From an uncultured Alphaproteobacteria bacterium (GTDB lineage Bacteria; Pseudomonadota; Alphaproteobacteria; Micavibrionales; Micavibrionaceae): a stretch of 5,021 bases of DNA. The position numbers were made by a program, and so were the translations under genes. The DNA is taken from positions 1 through 5,021 of the forward strand of contig CAKZKV010000304.1 of NCBI GenBank assembly GCA_937124505.1. Direction: 5' to 3'. The stretch's first letter is position 1. Each line of letters opens with the position of its first letter. This document shows positions 1 to 5,021 of the stretch, piece after piece. Under the pieces are notes generated by a model, which saw nothing but the letters and a program-made list of their open reading frames with translations, was not told the origin of the DNA and searched no databases.

Positions 1-1409
1 AGAAGGGCATTGAAGTCAATCTTGTAGAAGCAAAAATTGCTGTTGAACCGGAACCTGTCGATTACTTCCTCAGCACATCAACCGTGACTACAAATAACAT
101 TGTGAACACGGCGGATGATGACGGCATTGATGTTGAAGGCGTGGCCGATGTTCTGGTCGCGGACAACGATGTTGATAACGTCAATGACGACGGGATCGAG
201 GTTGTCGGCTATGCCGGTGGATTTGAGCCAGGCGTTGCCTTTGGTGTTCTGGATGTTGAGCCGTTCTTTACCGCGACCATCCGTAATAATACGGTGGATC
301 AGGCCGGAGATAACGGGATCGCCGTTGAGGATTTGGATGAGTTCTTTATCCGCAGCAACGTGATCAACCATGTCGGTCTGGATGTAAATGGTCTGGACGG
401 TGAAGTTGACGGCAACGGTATTCAGGCTATTTTCTACGGAAACGGCCAGATAACGGGTAACATCATCAATCATGCGGGCCGTGACGGTATTTTCGCCGAT
501 GGCTATAATGATGAAGGTGTTGGTTATTCCCTTCTGGTCAGTGGCAATGACATTGATGATGTCGGCGCGCATGGTGTAGACGTGAACTACACAGACATGA
601 TCACCATCACCAATAACGATGTTTCGAATGCAGGTGAGATTGGTATTCTGTCTGACTATGCGAACAAAAACGTCATGTTCACAGGAAACACCATGTCCAA
701 CAACCCTGTTGGCGCGGCCTTTAACAGCGGCGTTGTCAACATGATCGGCGCGTCCAATACCTTCAATGGCGGACAGATCGGTCTGCAATTCAACGGCCCG
801 GATGTTGCCCTGACGGACAATGATCCTCTGGACGGATTTGAAGGCTCTATCGGAACCTCCATCTTTGACGGACAAAGCGAATTCTTTGTGGAATTGTCAA
901 ATGATGCGCTGTTCCAGCCGGGGCAACCGTCCCTTTATGACGGGTCTCAAAGCACGTACCTGAACTATACAGGCACGCTGGAAGATATGTTCTATCACTT
1001 TGTTGATGACGATACACTGGGTCTGTTCTTCCTGGGCGGCATCGACAATCTGGAAGACTTCTTCAATACGTTTGGAACGTTTGACGGTAATGTCAGCGGA
1101 GCCAGTGTGACGATCACAGGTCTGCCCAGCGTGACCCCGCAACAGACAGCCCTGCTGCTGAATAACCTCACACCGGCTGCCGGTGTTGAAGAAGGCGGCA
1201 TTCCGGGCGATACAAACGGTGACGGCGAACTTTCCGCAGAAGAACTGGCCGCCCTTGACCCCGCTGCCGGTGGTGAGGAAGTCGGTTGCTGGAGTGATGC
1301 GCTCAGTGGTCTGGAAGGTGGCGCAACGGTGAACTACAGTTTCGATACGTCCTTTGAAAGCGAACTGAATGACGCGGCAAGCTGTGGTGTTGCCCAGGCC
1401 GCCCAGTAA
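1..1409 (+). CDS. Right-handed parallel beta-helix repeat protein with EF-hand-type calcium loop (5' end outside window)
   Basis: The frame is open from the first complete codon at position 3 to the TAA at 1407-1409, so the start lies upstream. The GTG at 84 is just an internal valine codon, with coding-like sequence before it. About ten imperfect coils run from about 87 to 845, with the pattern N-x-(I/V)-x-x-x-G-x-(D/N)-G-I-x-V, typical of PbH1/Beta_helix repeats. Three coils carry extra loops. A non-repeat region with aromatic and Asp-rich stretches follows (about 846-1190). Next comes one canonical EF-hand loop, DTNGDGELSAEE, at 1209-1244, then a tail with the only two cysteines visible (codons 1287-1289 and 1383-1385). 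The visible part is very rich in Asp and Glu. Known family: such helices occur in surface or secreted polysaccharide-active enzymes, adhesins and epimerases. Inference: an exported, calcium-stabilised protein whose cysteines may form a disulfide. No catalytic motif of a named lyase is recognised, and any signal peptide lies outside the window. A single loop argues against a type I dockerin, which has two. Confidence 0.8.
   Translation, partial: KGIEVNLVEAKIAVEPEPVDYFLSTSTVTTNNIVNTADDDGIDVEGVADVLVADNDVDNVNDDGIEVVGYAGGFEPGVAFGVLDVEPFFTATIRNNTVDQAGDNGIAVEDLDEFFIRSNVINHVGLDVNGLDGEVDGNGIQAIFYGNGQITGNIINHAGRDGIFADGYNDEGVGYSLLVSGNDIDDVGAHGVDVNYTDMITITNNDVSNAGEIGILSDYANKNVMFTGNTMSNNPVGAAFNSGVVNMIGASNTFNGGQIGLQFNGPDVALTDNDPLDGFEGSIGTSIFDGQSEFFVELSNDALFQPGQPSLYDGSQSTYLNYTGTLEDMFYHFVDDDTLGLFFLGGIDNLEDFFNTFGTFDGNVSGASVTITGLPSVTPQQTALLLNNLTPAAGVEEGGIPGDTNGDGELSAEELAALDPAAGGEEVGCWSDALSGLEGGATVNYSFDTSFESELNDAASCGVAQAAQ
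87..845 (+). repeat. Tandem beta-helix coils, about ten imperfect protein repeats
   Basis: Successive coils begin near 87, 159, 282, 351, 453, 540, 609, 681, 747 and 813. The core coil is about 22-24 residues. The opening motifs include NNIVN, DNDVDN, NNTVDQ, SNVINH, GNIINH, GNDIDD, NNDVSN and GNTMSN, each followed in most coils by a turn such as DDGI, DNGI, GNGI, RDGI or AHGV. The coils at 159, 351 and 453 are lengthened by roughly 18, 11 and 6 residues, which should form loops projecting from the helix. Coils from 681 onward lose the Asp-Gly-Ile turn and look degenerate, suggesting the helix end. The repeat is clear at protein level and only partial at DNA level. Confidence 0.75.
1209..1244 (+). 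other. EF-hand-type calcium-binding loop within the beta-helix protein
   Basis: The encoded loop is DTNGDGELSAEE. It matches the 12-residue EF-hand pattern: Asp at 1, Asn at 3, Asp at 5, Gly at 6, a hydrophobic Leu at 8, Ser at 9 and Glu at 12. It is flanked by Gly/Pro/Ala/Glu-rich linkers, so it may be an isolated calcium-binding hinge between the helix region and the C-terminal tail. The match is direct. Calcium binding itself is inferred. Confidence 0.7.
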
Positions 1410-1422
1410 GTAAAAAGATACG

Positions 1423-1460
1423 AAAAACCCCCCGGACTTGAAAAAGCGGGGGGTTTTTTT
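1423..1460 (+). terminator. Rho-independent terminator after the beta-helix gene
   Basis: CCCCCCG (1428-1434) pairs with CGGGGGG (1447-1453) to give a 7-bp GC stem with a 12-base loop. A run of seven T follows (1454-1460). The five A at 1423-1427 can extend the stem against the T run and would also give a U tract on the minus strand, so bidirectional function is possible. It starts 13 bases past the TAA and separates this gene from the lepB unit. Confidence 0.92.
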
Positions 1461-1521
1461 ATTTCCAAAGAAACAAGAAATAAGACTGGAATGACATACT
1501 TATATCCAGTACAAACAAAAA
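1461..1521 (+). promoter_or_regulatory. Short AT-rich leader before lepB with a 6-bp inverted repeat; promoter location unresolved
   Basis: This 61-base stretch lies between a strong terminator and the lepB ATG, so the lepB unit probably starts transcription here or by read-through. The arms ACTGGA (1485-1490) and TCCAGT (1505-1510) are exact reverse complements separated by 14 AT-rich bases. They could be a small operator, a weak hairpin or chance. I see no convincing -35/-10 pair. The 11 bases before the ATG are A-rich (acaaacaaaaa) with no Shine-Dalgarno match. Confidence 0.3.
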
Positions 1522-2364
1522 ATGACGGACAGTTTGAAAGACGCAGAAAACGCTGCAAAAGACAAAAAAGCAAATGATCCTCCTTTAACGGCTAAAGAAG
1601 AATGGACGGAGTTTGCCAAAACGGCCTTTATTGCCATTGTTCTGGCGCTGCTTATCCGTACGTTCCTGCTTGAGCCTTTCAACATTCCTTCCGGGTCGAT
1701 GAAGCCGACATTGCTGGTTGGAGATTACCTGTTTGTCAGTAAGCCTGCCTATGGTTATAGCCGCTATTCCTTCCCCATGGGGCTTGCCCCGATTGAAGGA
1801 CGTGTATGGGAAAAAGAACCGCAACGCGGCGATGTGGTCGTGTTTAAATTGCCGTCTAATCCATCTATTGACTATATCAAACGTGTGATTGGTCTGCCGG
1901 GGGATAAAATACAGATGATCGGCGGACAGCTTTATATCAACGGCGAAGCGACAAAAAGAGAACCTCTGCCACTGGTACGGATGGAAGAAGACGGCATGGC
2001 CGTGACCCGGCATGAATATATTGAAACGCTGCCGGGCGGCGCGACCTTCCATATTTATGAAGATGGCGACCAGCACCAGCTTGATAACACGCCTGTGTTC
2101 CATGTTCCACCGCGCCATTATTTCATGATGGGCGATAACCGCGATAACTCCATGGACAGCCGGGTTGAAAATCTGGTCGGGTTCGTGCCGATTGAAAATA
2201 TTGTCGGGCGTGCGGATTTCCTGTTTTTCTCGGTTGAGGAAGGTAATTCCATCTTTGAGTTTTGGAAATGGCCGTGGACGGTGCGGGCAGAACGCTTATT
2301 CACGGACATTGATCCGATCCGCCTGAAGACGGAAGAGAAGGTAAAGGATGCGGAGGAACAGTAA
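1522..2364 (+). CDS. lepB: Signal peptidase I (leader peptidase)
   Basis: This inner-membrane serine protease cleaves signal peptides from proteins exported by Sec or Tat. The 280-residue protein has a charged cytoplasmic N-terminus (1-30), one hydrophobic membrane segment (about 32-50), and then the S26 family boxes. Box B is PSGSMKPTL with nucleophile Ser59. Box C is RGDVVVFK (102-109). Box D is YIKRVIGLPGD with general-base Lys120. Box E is GDNRDNSMDSR (204-214). All catalytic residues are present. E. coli LepB has two membrane segments, while one is usual in many other bacteria. The ATG at 1522 is chosen because an in-frame TGA at 1492-1494 blocks longer forms and the protein then begins a sensible distance before the membrane segment. 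No Shine-Dalgarno is visible. The TAA shares one base with the rnc ATG, indicating translational coupling in an operon. Confidence 0.97.
   Translation: MTDSLKDAENAAKDKKANDPPLTAKEEWTEFAKTAFIAIVLALLIRTFLLEPFNIPSGSMKPTLLVGDYLFVSKPAYGYSRYSFPMGLAPIEGRVWEKEPQRGDVVVFKLPSNPSIDYIKRVIGLPGDKIQMIGGQLYINGEATKREPLPLVRMEEDGMAVTRHEYIETLPGGATFHIYEDGDQHQLDNTPVFHVPPRHYFMMGDNRDNSMDSRVENLVGFVPIENIVGRADFLFFSVEEGNSIFEFWKWPWTVRAERLFTDIDPIRLKTEEKVKDAEEQ
2352..2357 (+). promoter_or_regulatory. Ribosome binding site of rnc inside the lepB end
   Basis: GGAGGA lies in the last codons of lepB, 6 bases before the rnc ATG at 2364. It supports that start and, together with the TAATG stop/start overlap, suggests coupled translation of lepB and rnc. 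Confidence 0.8.
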
Positions 2365-3050
2365 TGTCTGCCGTATTTGATCAGCTTCAAGACACAATTC
2401 AATACCGTTTTCAAGATGTCACTCTGCTGCAGGTCGCCATGACGCATTCCAGCATGTCTATGTCGAATGAAGAAGCGGTCAATTATGAACGTCTGGAGTT
2501 TCTGGGCGACCGTGTTCTGGGTCTGGTCATGGCGGACATCCTCTATAACCGCTATCCCGATGAAAAGGAAGGCGACTTGGCCAAGCGCCATGCGGCTTTG
2601 GTACAGGGCAAGACCCTCTCTCAAATTGCCCGCGATATTCATCTGGAACAGGTGATGATCCTGTCCGAAAGCGAGCGTGCCGCAGGTGGTGCAGAAAACG
2701 ACAATGTGCTGGCAGACGGGATGGAGGCGCTGCTGGGGGCAATTTATCTGGATAGCGATCTGTCCGTCTGTAAAACACTGATTTCCAGCTTATGGGGGGA
2801 TTTGATCGACGTGATGGTGGAGCCGCCGCAAGACCCGAAAACCGCCTTGCAGGAATGGGCGCAGGGGCGCGGCCTGCCATTGCCGGACTATGAAATGGTT
2901 GGCCGCGAAGGCCCGGATCATGCCCCGCTTTTTACGATATGTGTAACGGTTGAAGGCCATGAGGCGGAGGAAGCCAAAGGAGCTTCCCGCCGCGCAGCAG
3001 AAAAAAAAGCCGCAGAAAAATTGCTGCGCCGTCTGGAAGGTGGAAAATAA
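2364..3050 (+). CDS. rnc: Ribonuclease III
   Basis: This endoribonuclease cuts double-stranded RNA, processing the 30S rRNA precursor and structured mRNAs as a homodimer in a Mg2+-dependent reaction. The 228-residue length is normal for bacterial RNase III. The catalytic domain (about 1-150) holds the signature YERLEFLGDRVLG (41-53) with metal ligands Glu45 and Asp49. The second acidic pair, Asp118 and Glu121, lies in ADGMEALLGAIYLD. A double-stranded RNA-binding domain follows (about 157-226): PKTALQEWAQGRGLPLP opens it, and GASRRAAEKKAAEKLL (206-221) is the basic C-terminal helix. The start is fixed by a good ribosome binding site and by family length. Position 50 of the signature is Arg where E. 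coli has Ser. The gene follows lepB with a 1-base overlap, the classic arrangement, but era does not follow. A run of eight A (3001-3008) lies in the RNA-binding domain. Confidence 0.97.
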   Translation: MSAVFDQLQDTIQYRFQDVTLLQVAMTHSSMSMSNEEAVNYERLEFLGDRVLGLVMADILYNRYPDEKEGDLAKRHAALVQGKTLSQIARDIHLEQVMILSESERAAGGAENDNVLADGMEALLGAIYLDSDLSVCKTLISSLWGDLIDVMVEPPQDPKTALQEWAQGRGLPLPDYEMVGREGPDHAPLFTICVTVEGHEAEEAKGASRRAAEKKAAEKLLRRLEGGK

Positions 3051-3057
3051 CAAACTC

Positions 3058-3062
3058 AGGAG
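3058..3062 (+). promoter_or_regulatory. Ribosome binding site of the nitroreductase gene
   Basis: AGGAG lies 6 bases before the ATG at 3069, in the 18-base gap after rnc. It decides the start of the downstream gene. There is no room for a terminator in the gap, which favours co-transcription with rnc. Confidence 0.8.
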
Positions 3063-3068
3063 AAAACG

Positions 3069-3749
3069 ATGACACTCTCAACAGCCCGCAAATCTTCAGA
3101 GGTATTAGAATATCTGCAAACCCGGCGCAGTTGCCCCATGAATTTGCTTGGTGATCAGCAAGGCCCCAATCATGAAGAAATCAAAAAGATGCTGGAAATT
3201 GCGGCGCGTGTGCCGGACCATGGCAGACTTTACCCTTGGTATTTTGTTGTGTTTGACGGTGATGCCAGACGCGATGTCGGGGCATTGCTGCGGGAGGCCT
3301 ATAAAATAGAAGAGCCGGACGCGACAGAAGACAAACTGGATCTGGAAGCCGCGCGGTTTTTACGGGCGTCTACGGTTATTCTGGTTATCTCCCGTATTCG
3401 CATGGCCAAAAAACCTGTCTGGGAACAAATTCTCTCCAGCGCCAATGCCTGCTATAACCTGTCACTTGCGGCCAATGCGATGGGGTATGGTGCAAACTGG
3501 CTGACCGAGTGGTATAGTTCCAATGCGGCATTCAAAACCTCTTTAGGGCTGGACGAGCGCGACCACATTGCCGGGGCGATTTATATCGGCAATGTGGTAA
3601 AGGAACCGGAAGAGCGCCCGCGTCCCAATGTAGAAGACCTCACAACATTCTGGCAGGCCGGGGCAACCTTGAATAAAGGGGCGGCGTATGACCCCGAAAA
3701 ACCATGCAATCCTGCAAAAGGCTTTTCCTTTCCCGATGACTTTCGATAA
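3069..3749 (+). CDS. Nitroreductase family protein, YdjA-like FMN-dependent oxidoreductase
   Basis: Members of this family are FMN-dependent oxidoreductases that use NAD(P)H to reduce nitro compounds, quinones or other electron-poor substrates. The physiological substrate of the YdjA-like branch is not settled. The 226-residue protein shows the N-terminal TRRSCP motif (18-23, FMN phosphate contact in the family), AARVPDHGRLYPWYFVVFDG (45-64, like APDHKSMQPWHFFVIEG of E. coli YdjA), the central helix around 121-140, and GYGANWLTEW (139-148). AGAIYIGN (168-175) is the usual late flavin-region strand. It is about 40 residues longer than E. coli YdjA, partly through a Pro/Lys-rich C-terminal tail after residue 197. 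The tail's role is unknown. It is expected to be cytoplasmic and dimeric. Its position between rnc and the acetyltransferase suggests co-transcription. The family call is firm and the substrate unknown. Confidence 0.9.
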   Translation: MTLSTARKSSEVLEYLQTRRSCPMNLLGDQQGPNHEEIKKMLEIAARVPDHGRLYPWYFVVFDGDARRDVGALLREAYKIEEPDATEDKLDLEAARFLRASTVILVISRIRMAKKPVWEQILSSANACYNLSLAANAMGYGANWLTEWYSSNAAFKTSLGLDERDHIAGAIYIGNVVKEPEERPRPNVEDLTTFWQAGATLNKGAAYDPEKPCNPAKGFSFPDDFR

Positions 3750-3758
3750 GATAGCGCC

Positions 3759-4388
3759 ATGACATGGATGGATGATGAGGAATACGAGCAGGTCTTGCCT
3801 GATTTTGAGATCAGGGGCTCACGGATTTTGCTGCGCCCTCCGCAGGTGACGGATGAAGGGGAATGGATTGTCCTGCGCCGTCGTAATCAGAAATTCCTGA
3901 AACCTTATGAGCCCGGCTGGCCGGCAGATGCCCTGACGCCTGCCTTTTTCCAGAGACGAATTGTGCGCCAGCGGCGGGACTGGGTAAATGATCGCGCCTA
4001 TGCGTTTTTTATTTTCAAACAGCCGGTCAATGAAGACGAACGTCCCCGCATGATTGGCGGCATTAATATCAATAACGTATGCCGGGGGGCTGCACAATTT
4101 GCCTCACTCGGATATTGGCTGGATGAATGGCATCAGGGGCAGGGGTTGATGCGTGCGGCCTTGCGGATGGTGATTTATTTTTCCCATGAGGAACTGAAAC
4201 TGCACCGCCTGAATGCGTCCGTCCTGCCTGATAATAAAAGCAGCCAGAACTTGCTGCGTCACGTCGGGTTTGAGGAAGAAGGGTTTGCAAAGGCGTATAT
4301 CGAAATTGATAACAAATGGCAGGATCACGTTCTGTTTGGCCTGGTCTTGCAGGACTTTATGGACAAAGAAAAGGAAGCACAGAATTGA
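3759..4388 (+). CDS. GNAT N-acetyltransferase, RimJ/RimL-like
   Basis: This enzyme transfers acetyl from acetyl-CoA to an amine. RimJ of E. coli acetylates the N-terminal alanine of ribosomal protein S5. The 209-residue protein resembles RimJ along its length: ILLRPPQVTDEGEW (23-36), FLKPYEP (47-53), IGGININNVCRGAAQF (99-114), GYWLDEWHQGQGLMRAAL (118-135, holding the acetyl-CoA pyrophosphate loop QGQGLM), HRLNASVLPDNKSSQNLLRH (149-168), GFEEEGFAKAYIEI (170-183) and KWQDHVLFGL (186-195). The substrate is therefore plausibly a ribosomal or other protein N-terminus, but this is inference and the orthologue may differ. The start is uncertain between the ATG at 3759 and the in-frame ATG at 3768. 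Neither has a clear Shine-Dalgarno. The gap to the nitroreductase stop is only 9 bases at the longer start, suggesting coupling to the upstream gene. Confidence 0.87.
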   Translation: MTWMDDEEYEQVLPDFEIRGSRILLRPPQVTDEGEWIVLRRRNQKFLKPYEPGWPADALTPAFFQRRIVRQRRDWVNDRAYAFFIFKQPVNEDERPRMIGGININNVCRGAAQFASLGYWLDEWHQGQGLMRAALRMVIYFSHEELKLHRLNASVLPDNKSSQNLLRHVGFEEEGFAKAYIEIDNKWQDHVLFGLVLQDFMDKEKEAQN

Positions 4389-4394
4389 TTCAGC

Positions 4395-4416
4395 CTGCCT
4401 TTTCGGCAGCATTTTT
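4395..4416 (+). terminator. Probable weak Rho-independent terminator after the acetyltransferase gene
   Basis: CTGCC (4395-4399) pairs with GGCAG (4405-4409) around a TTTTC loop. Two bases later comes a run of five T (4412-4416). The stem is only 5 bp, but it lies 6 bases past the TGA, where an operon end is expected. An alternative pairing of GGCA (4405-4408) with TGCC (4416-4419) would compete with it. Confidence 0.5.
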
Positions 4417-4442
4417 GCCAAAATAGCGCATCTTTCTATCAT
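4415..4442 (+). promoter_or_regulatory. Candidate sigma-70-type promoter for ilvC
   Basis: TTGCCA (4415-4420) and TATCAT (4437-4442) are separated by 16 bases. Each differs from the TTGACA/TATAAT consensus at one position. Transcription would start near 4449, giving a leader of roughly 70 bases before the ilvC ATG. The -35 overlaps the T run of the upstream hairpin, a compact end-to-start junction. This is consensus matching only, and alphaproteobacterial promoters are often less conserved. Confidence 0.4.
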
Positions 4443-4520
4443 GGAACGAAAAGATACTTGATCTCAAACCTTATTTTATGCACTTGTAAGAAAATTTAAT
4501 TAAACATCGAGAGAGAACAA
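4443..4520 (+). promoter_or_regulatory. AT-rich ilvC leader with 10-bp palindrome and ribosome binding site
   Basis: TTTAATTAAA (4495-4504) is a perfect 10-bp palindrome a few bases before the purine-rich GAGAGAGA (4509-4516), which serves as the Shine-Dalgarno for the ATG at 4521. The palindrome could be an operator or simply AT-rich sequence. No leader peptide rich in Leu, Val or Ile codons is seen: the short frames from the ATGs at 4441 and 4478 encode MERKDT and MHL. Confidence 0.35.
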
Positions 4521-5021
4521 ATGAGAGTTTATTACGATAATGATTGTGATGTAAATCTGATCAAAGGTAAAAAAGTTGCTGTGATCGGCTATGGATCACA
4601 GGGACACGCCCACATTGCCAACCTGCGCGATAGCGGATGTAAAGAGCTGAAGGTTGGTTTGCGTCCGGACAGTTCCACAAACAAAAAGGCACAGGAAGCC
4701 GGTTTTGAAACGGCCTCTCCGGCGGAATGCGCCAAATGGGCGGACGTGATTATGTTTGCGACACCTGACGAATTACAGGCTGACATTTATTATGCCGAAC
4801 TTCACGACAATATGAAAGAAGGCGCGGCGCTGGCCTTTGCCCACGGTCTGAACATTCATTTTAACCTGATCGAAGCGCGCCCGGACATTGACGTATTCAT
4901 GGTGGCCCCGAAAGGCCCCGGCCATACGGTGCGCGGTGAATACCAGAAAGGCGGCGGTGTGCCGTGTCTGATCGCGGTGCATCAGGACGCCAGCGGCTCT
5001 GCCCATGATGTTGGCCTGTCC
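4521..5021 (+). CDS. ilvC: Ketol-acid reductoisomerase, class I (3' end outside window)
   Basis: This enzyme performs the second common step of valine, isoleucine and leucine synthesis. It isomerises acetolactate or acetohydroxybutyrate and reduces the product with NADPH, using Mg2+, in the cytoplasm. The first 167 codons are present of a family length near 330-340. The N-terminal Rossmann fold is clear: [22 protein letters not shown] (18-39) holds the dinucleotide glycine motif. VGLRPDSST (45-53) is the NADPH-selecting loop with Arg and Ser. [10 protein letters not shown] (105-114) contains catalytic His108, and [12 protein letters not shown] (127-138) contains Lys131. The start at 4521 is supported by the purine-rich ribosome binding site and by alignment with the usual MRVYYDxD beginning. 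It is preceded by a 132-base intergenic region and so is probably its own transcription unit. The missing C-terminal part would carry the metal-binding knotted domain. Confidence 0.97.
   Translation, partial: MRVYYDNDCDVNLIKGKKVAVIGYGSQGHAHIANLRDSGCKELKVGLRPDSSTNKKAQEAGFETASPAECAKWADVIMFATPDELQADIYYAELHDNMKEGAALAFAHGLNIHFNLIEARPDIDVFMVAPKGPGHTVRGEYQKGGGVPCLIAVHQDASGSAHDVGLS

Noticed and set aside
78..875. Long open frame on the minus strand (265 codons) opposite the beta-helix gene.
   Set aside because: It is codon-aligned with the sense frame and open because the Asp/Asn/Gly/Val-rich repeats contain few TTA, CTA or TCA codons. Its product is low-complexity Val/Ile/Asp sequence with no recognisable family.
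1209..1244. Type I dockerin domain, suggesting a cellulosome.
   Set aside because: Only one calcium loop is present. A dockerin needs two duplicated loops, and no second one is visible before the stop.
1585..2118. Minus-strand open frame of 177 codons inside lepB.
   Set aside because: lepB is complete on the plus strand with all catalytic boxes. The antisense product matches nothing I recognise.
2118..2642. Minus-strand open frame of 174 codons across the lepB/rnc junction.
   Set aside because: It overlaps two certain genes, and no family features or ribosome binding site support it.
4213..4461. Small plus-strand open frame overlapping the acetyltransferase end and running into the intergenic region.
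   Set aside because: Most of it is an out-of-frame shadow of the acetyltransferase gene, with no Shine-Dalgarno or recognisable features.
4441..4489. Attenuator leader peptide before ilvC.
   Set aside because: The short frames starting at 4441 and 4478 encode MERKDT and MHL, with no run of branched-chain codons, and no terminator hairpin lies between them and ilvC.
1..5021. Defence island, mobile element or prophage.
   Set aside because: No transposase, integrase, toxin-antitoxin pair, restriction gene, terminal repeats or CRISPR-like repeats are visible on either strand. The genes are mostly housekeeping.

Overview
The window reads as ordinary chromosomal DNA of a Gram-negative bacterium, most likely an alphaproteobacterium. 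The single-membrane-segment LepB, the ERLEFLGDRVLG form of the RNase III signature and the class I IlvC all have that flavour. This placement rests on protein resemblance alone, and I do not name a genus. Base composition looks moderate by eye and similar throughout, with no tRNA, rRNA, CRISPR array, transposase or phage gene visible.

Layout. Positions 1-1409 hold the 3' part of a gene for a large acidic right-handed beta-helix protein. It has about ten helix coils, then a unique region, one EF-hand-type calcium loop and a C-terminal pair of cysteines. A strong intrinsic terminator (1423-1460) closes it. Positions 1522-4388 carry four tightly packed same-strand genes: lepB (signal peptidase I), rnc (RNase III), a YdjA-like nitroreductase and a RimJ-like GNAT acetyltransferase. 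Their junctions are a 1-base overlap, an 18-base gap and a 9-base gap, so they probably form one transcription unit. A weaker hairpin with a T run (4395-4416) follows. A 132-base AT-rich intergenic stretch with a candidate promoter then leads into ilvC (ketol-acid reductoisomerase), which is cut by the window end.

How the genes relate. lepB and rnc are a classic bacterial pair, with LepB acting in protein export and RNase III in rRNA and mRNA processing. The usual next gene, era, is absent and its place is taken by the nitroreductase and the acetyltransferase. The acetyltransferase resembles RimJ, which modifies a ribosomal protein, so a loose translation theme is possible but is only inference. 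ilvC belongs to isoleucine/valine synthesis and appears to be a separate unit.

I see no convincing undescribed multi-gene system here. The least-explained object is the beta-helix protein, followed by the rearranged lepB-rnc neighbourhood.
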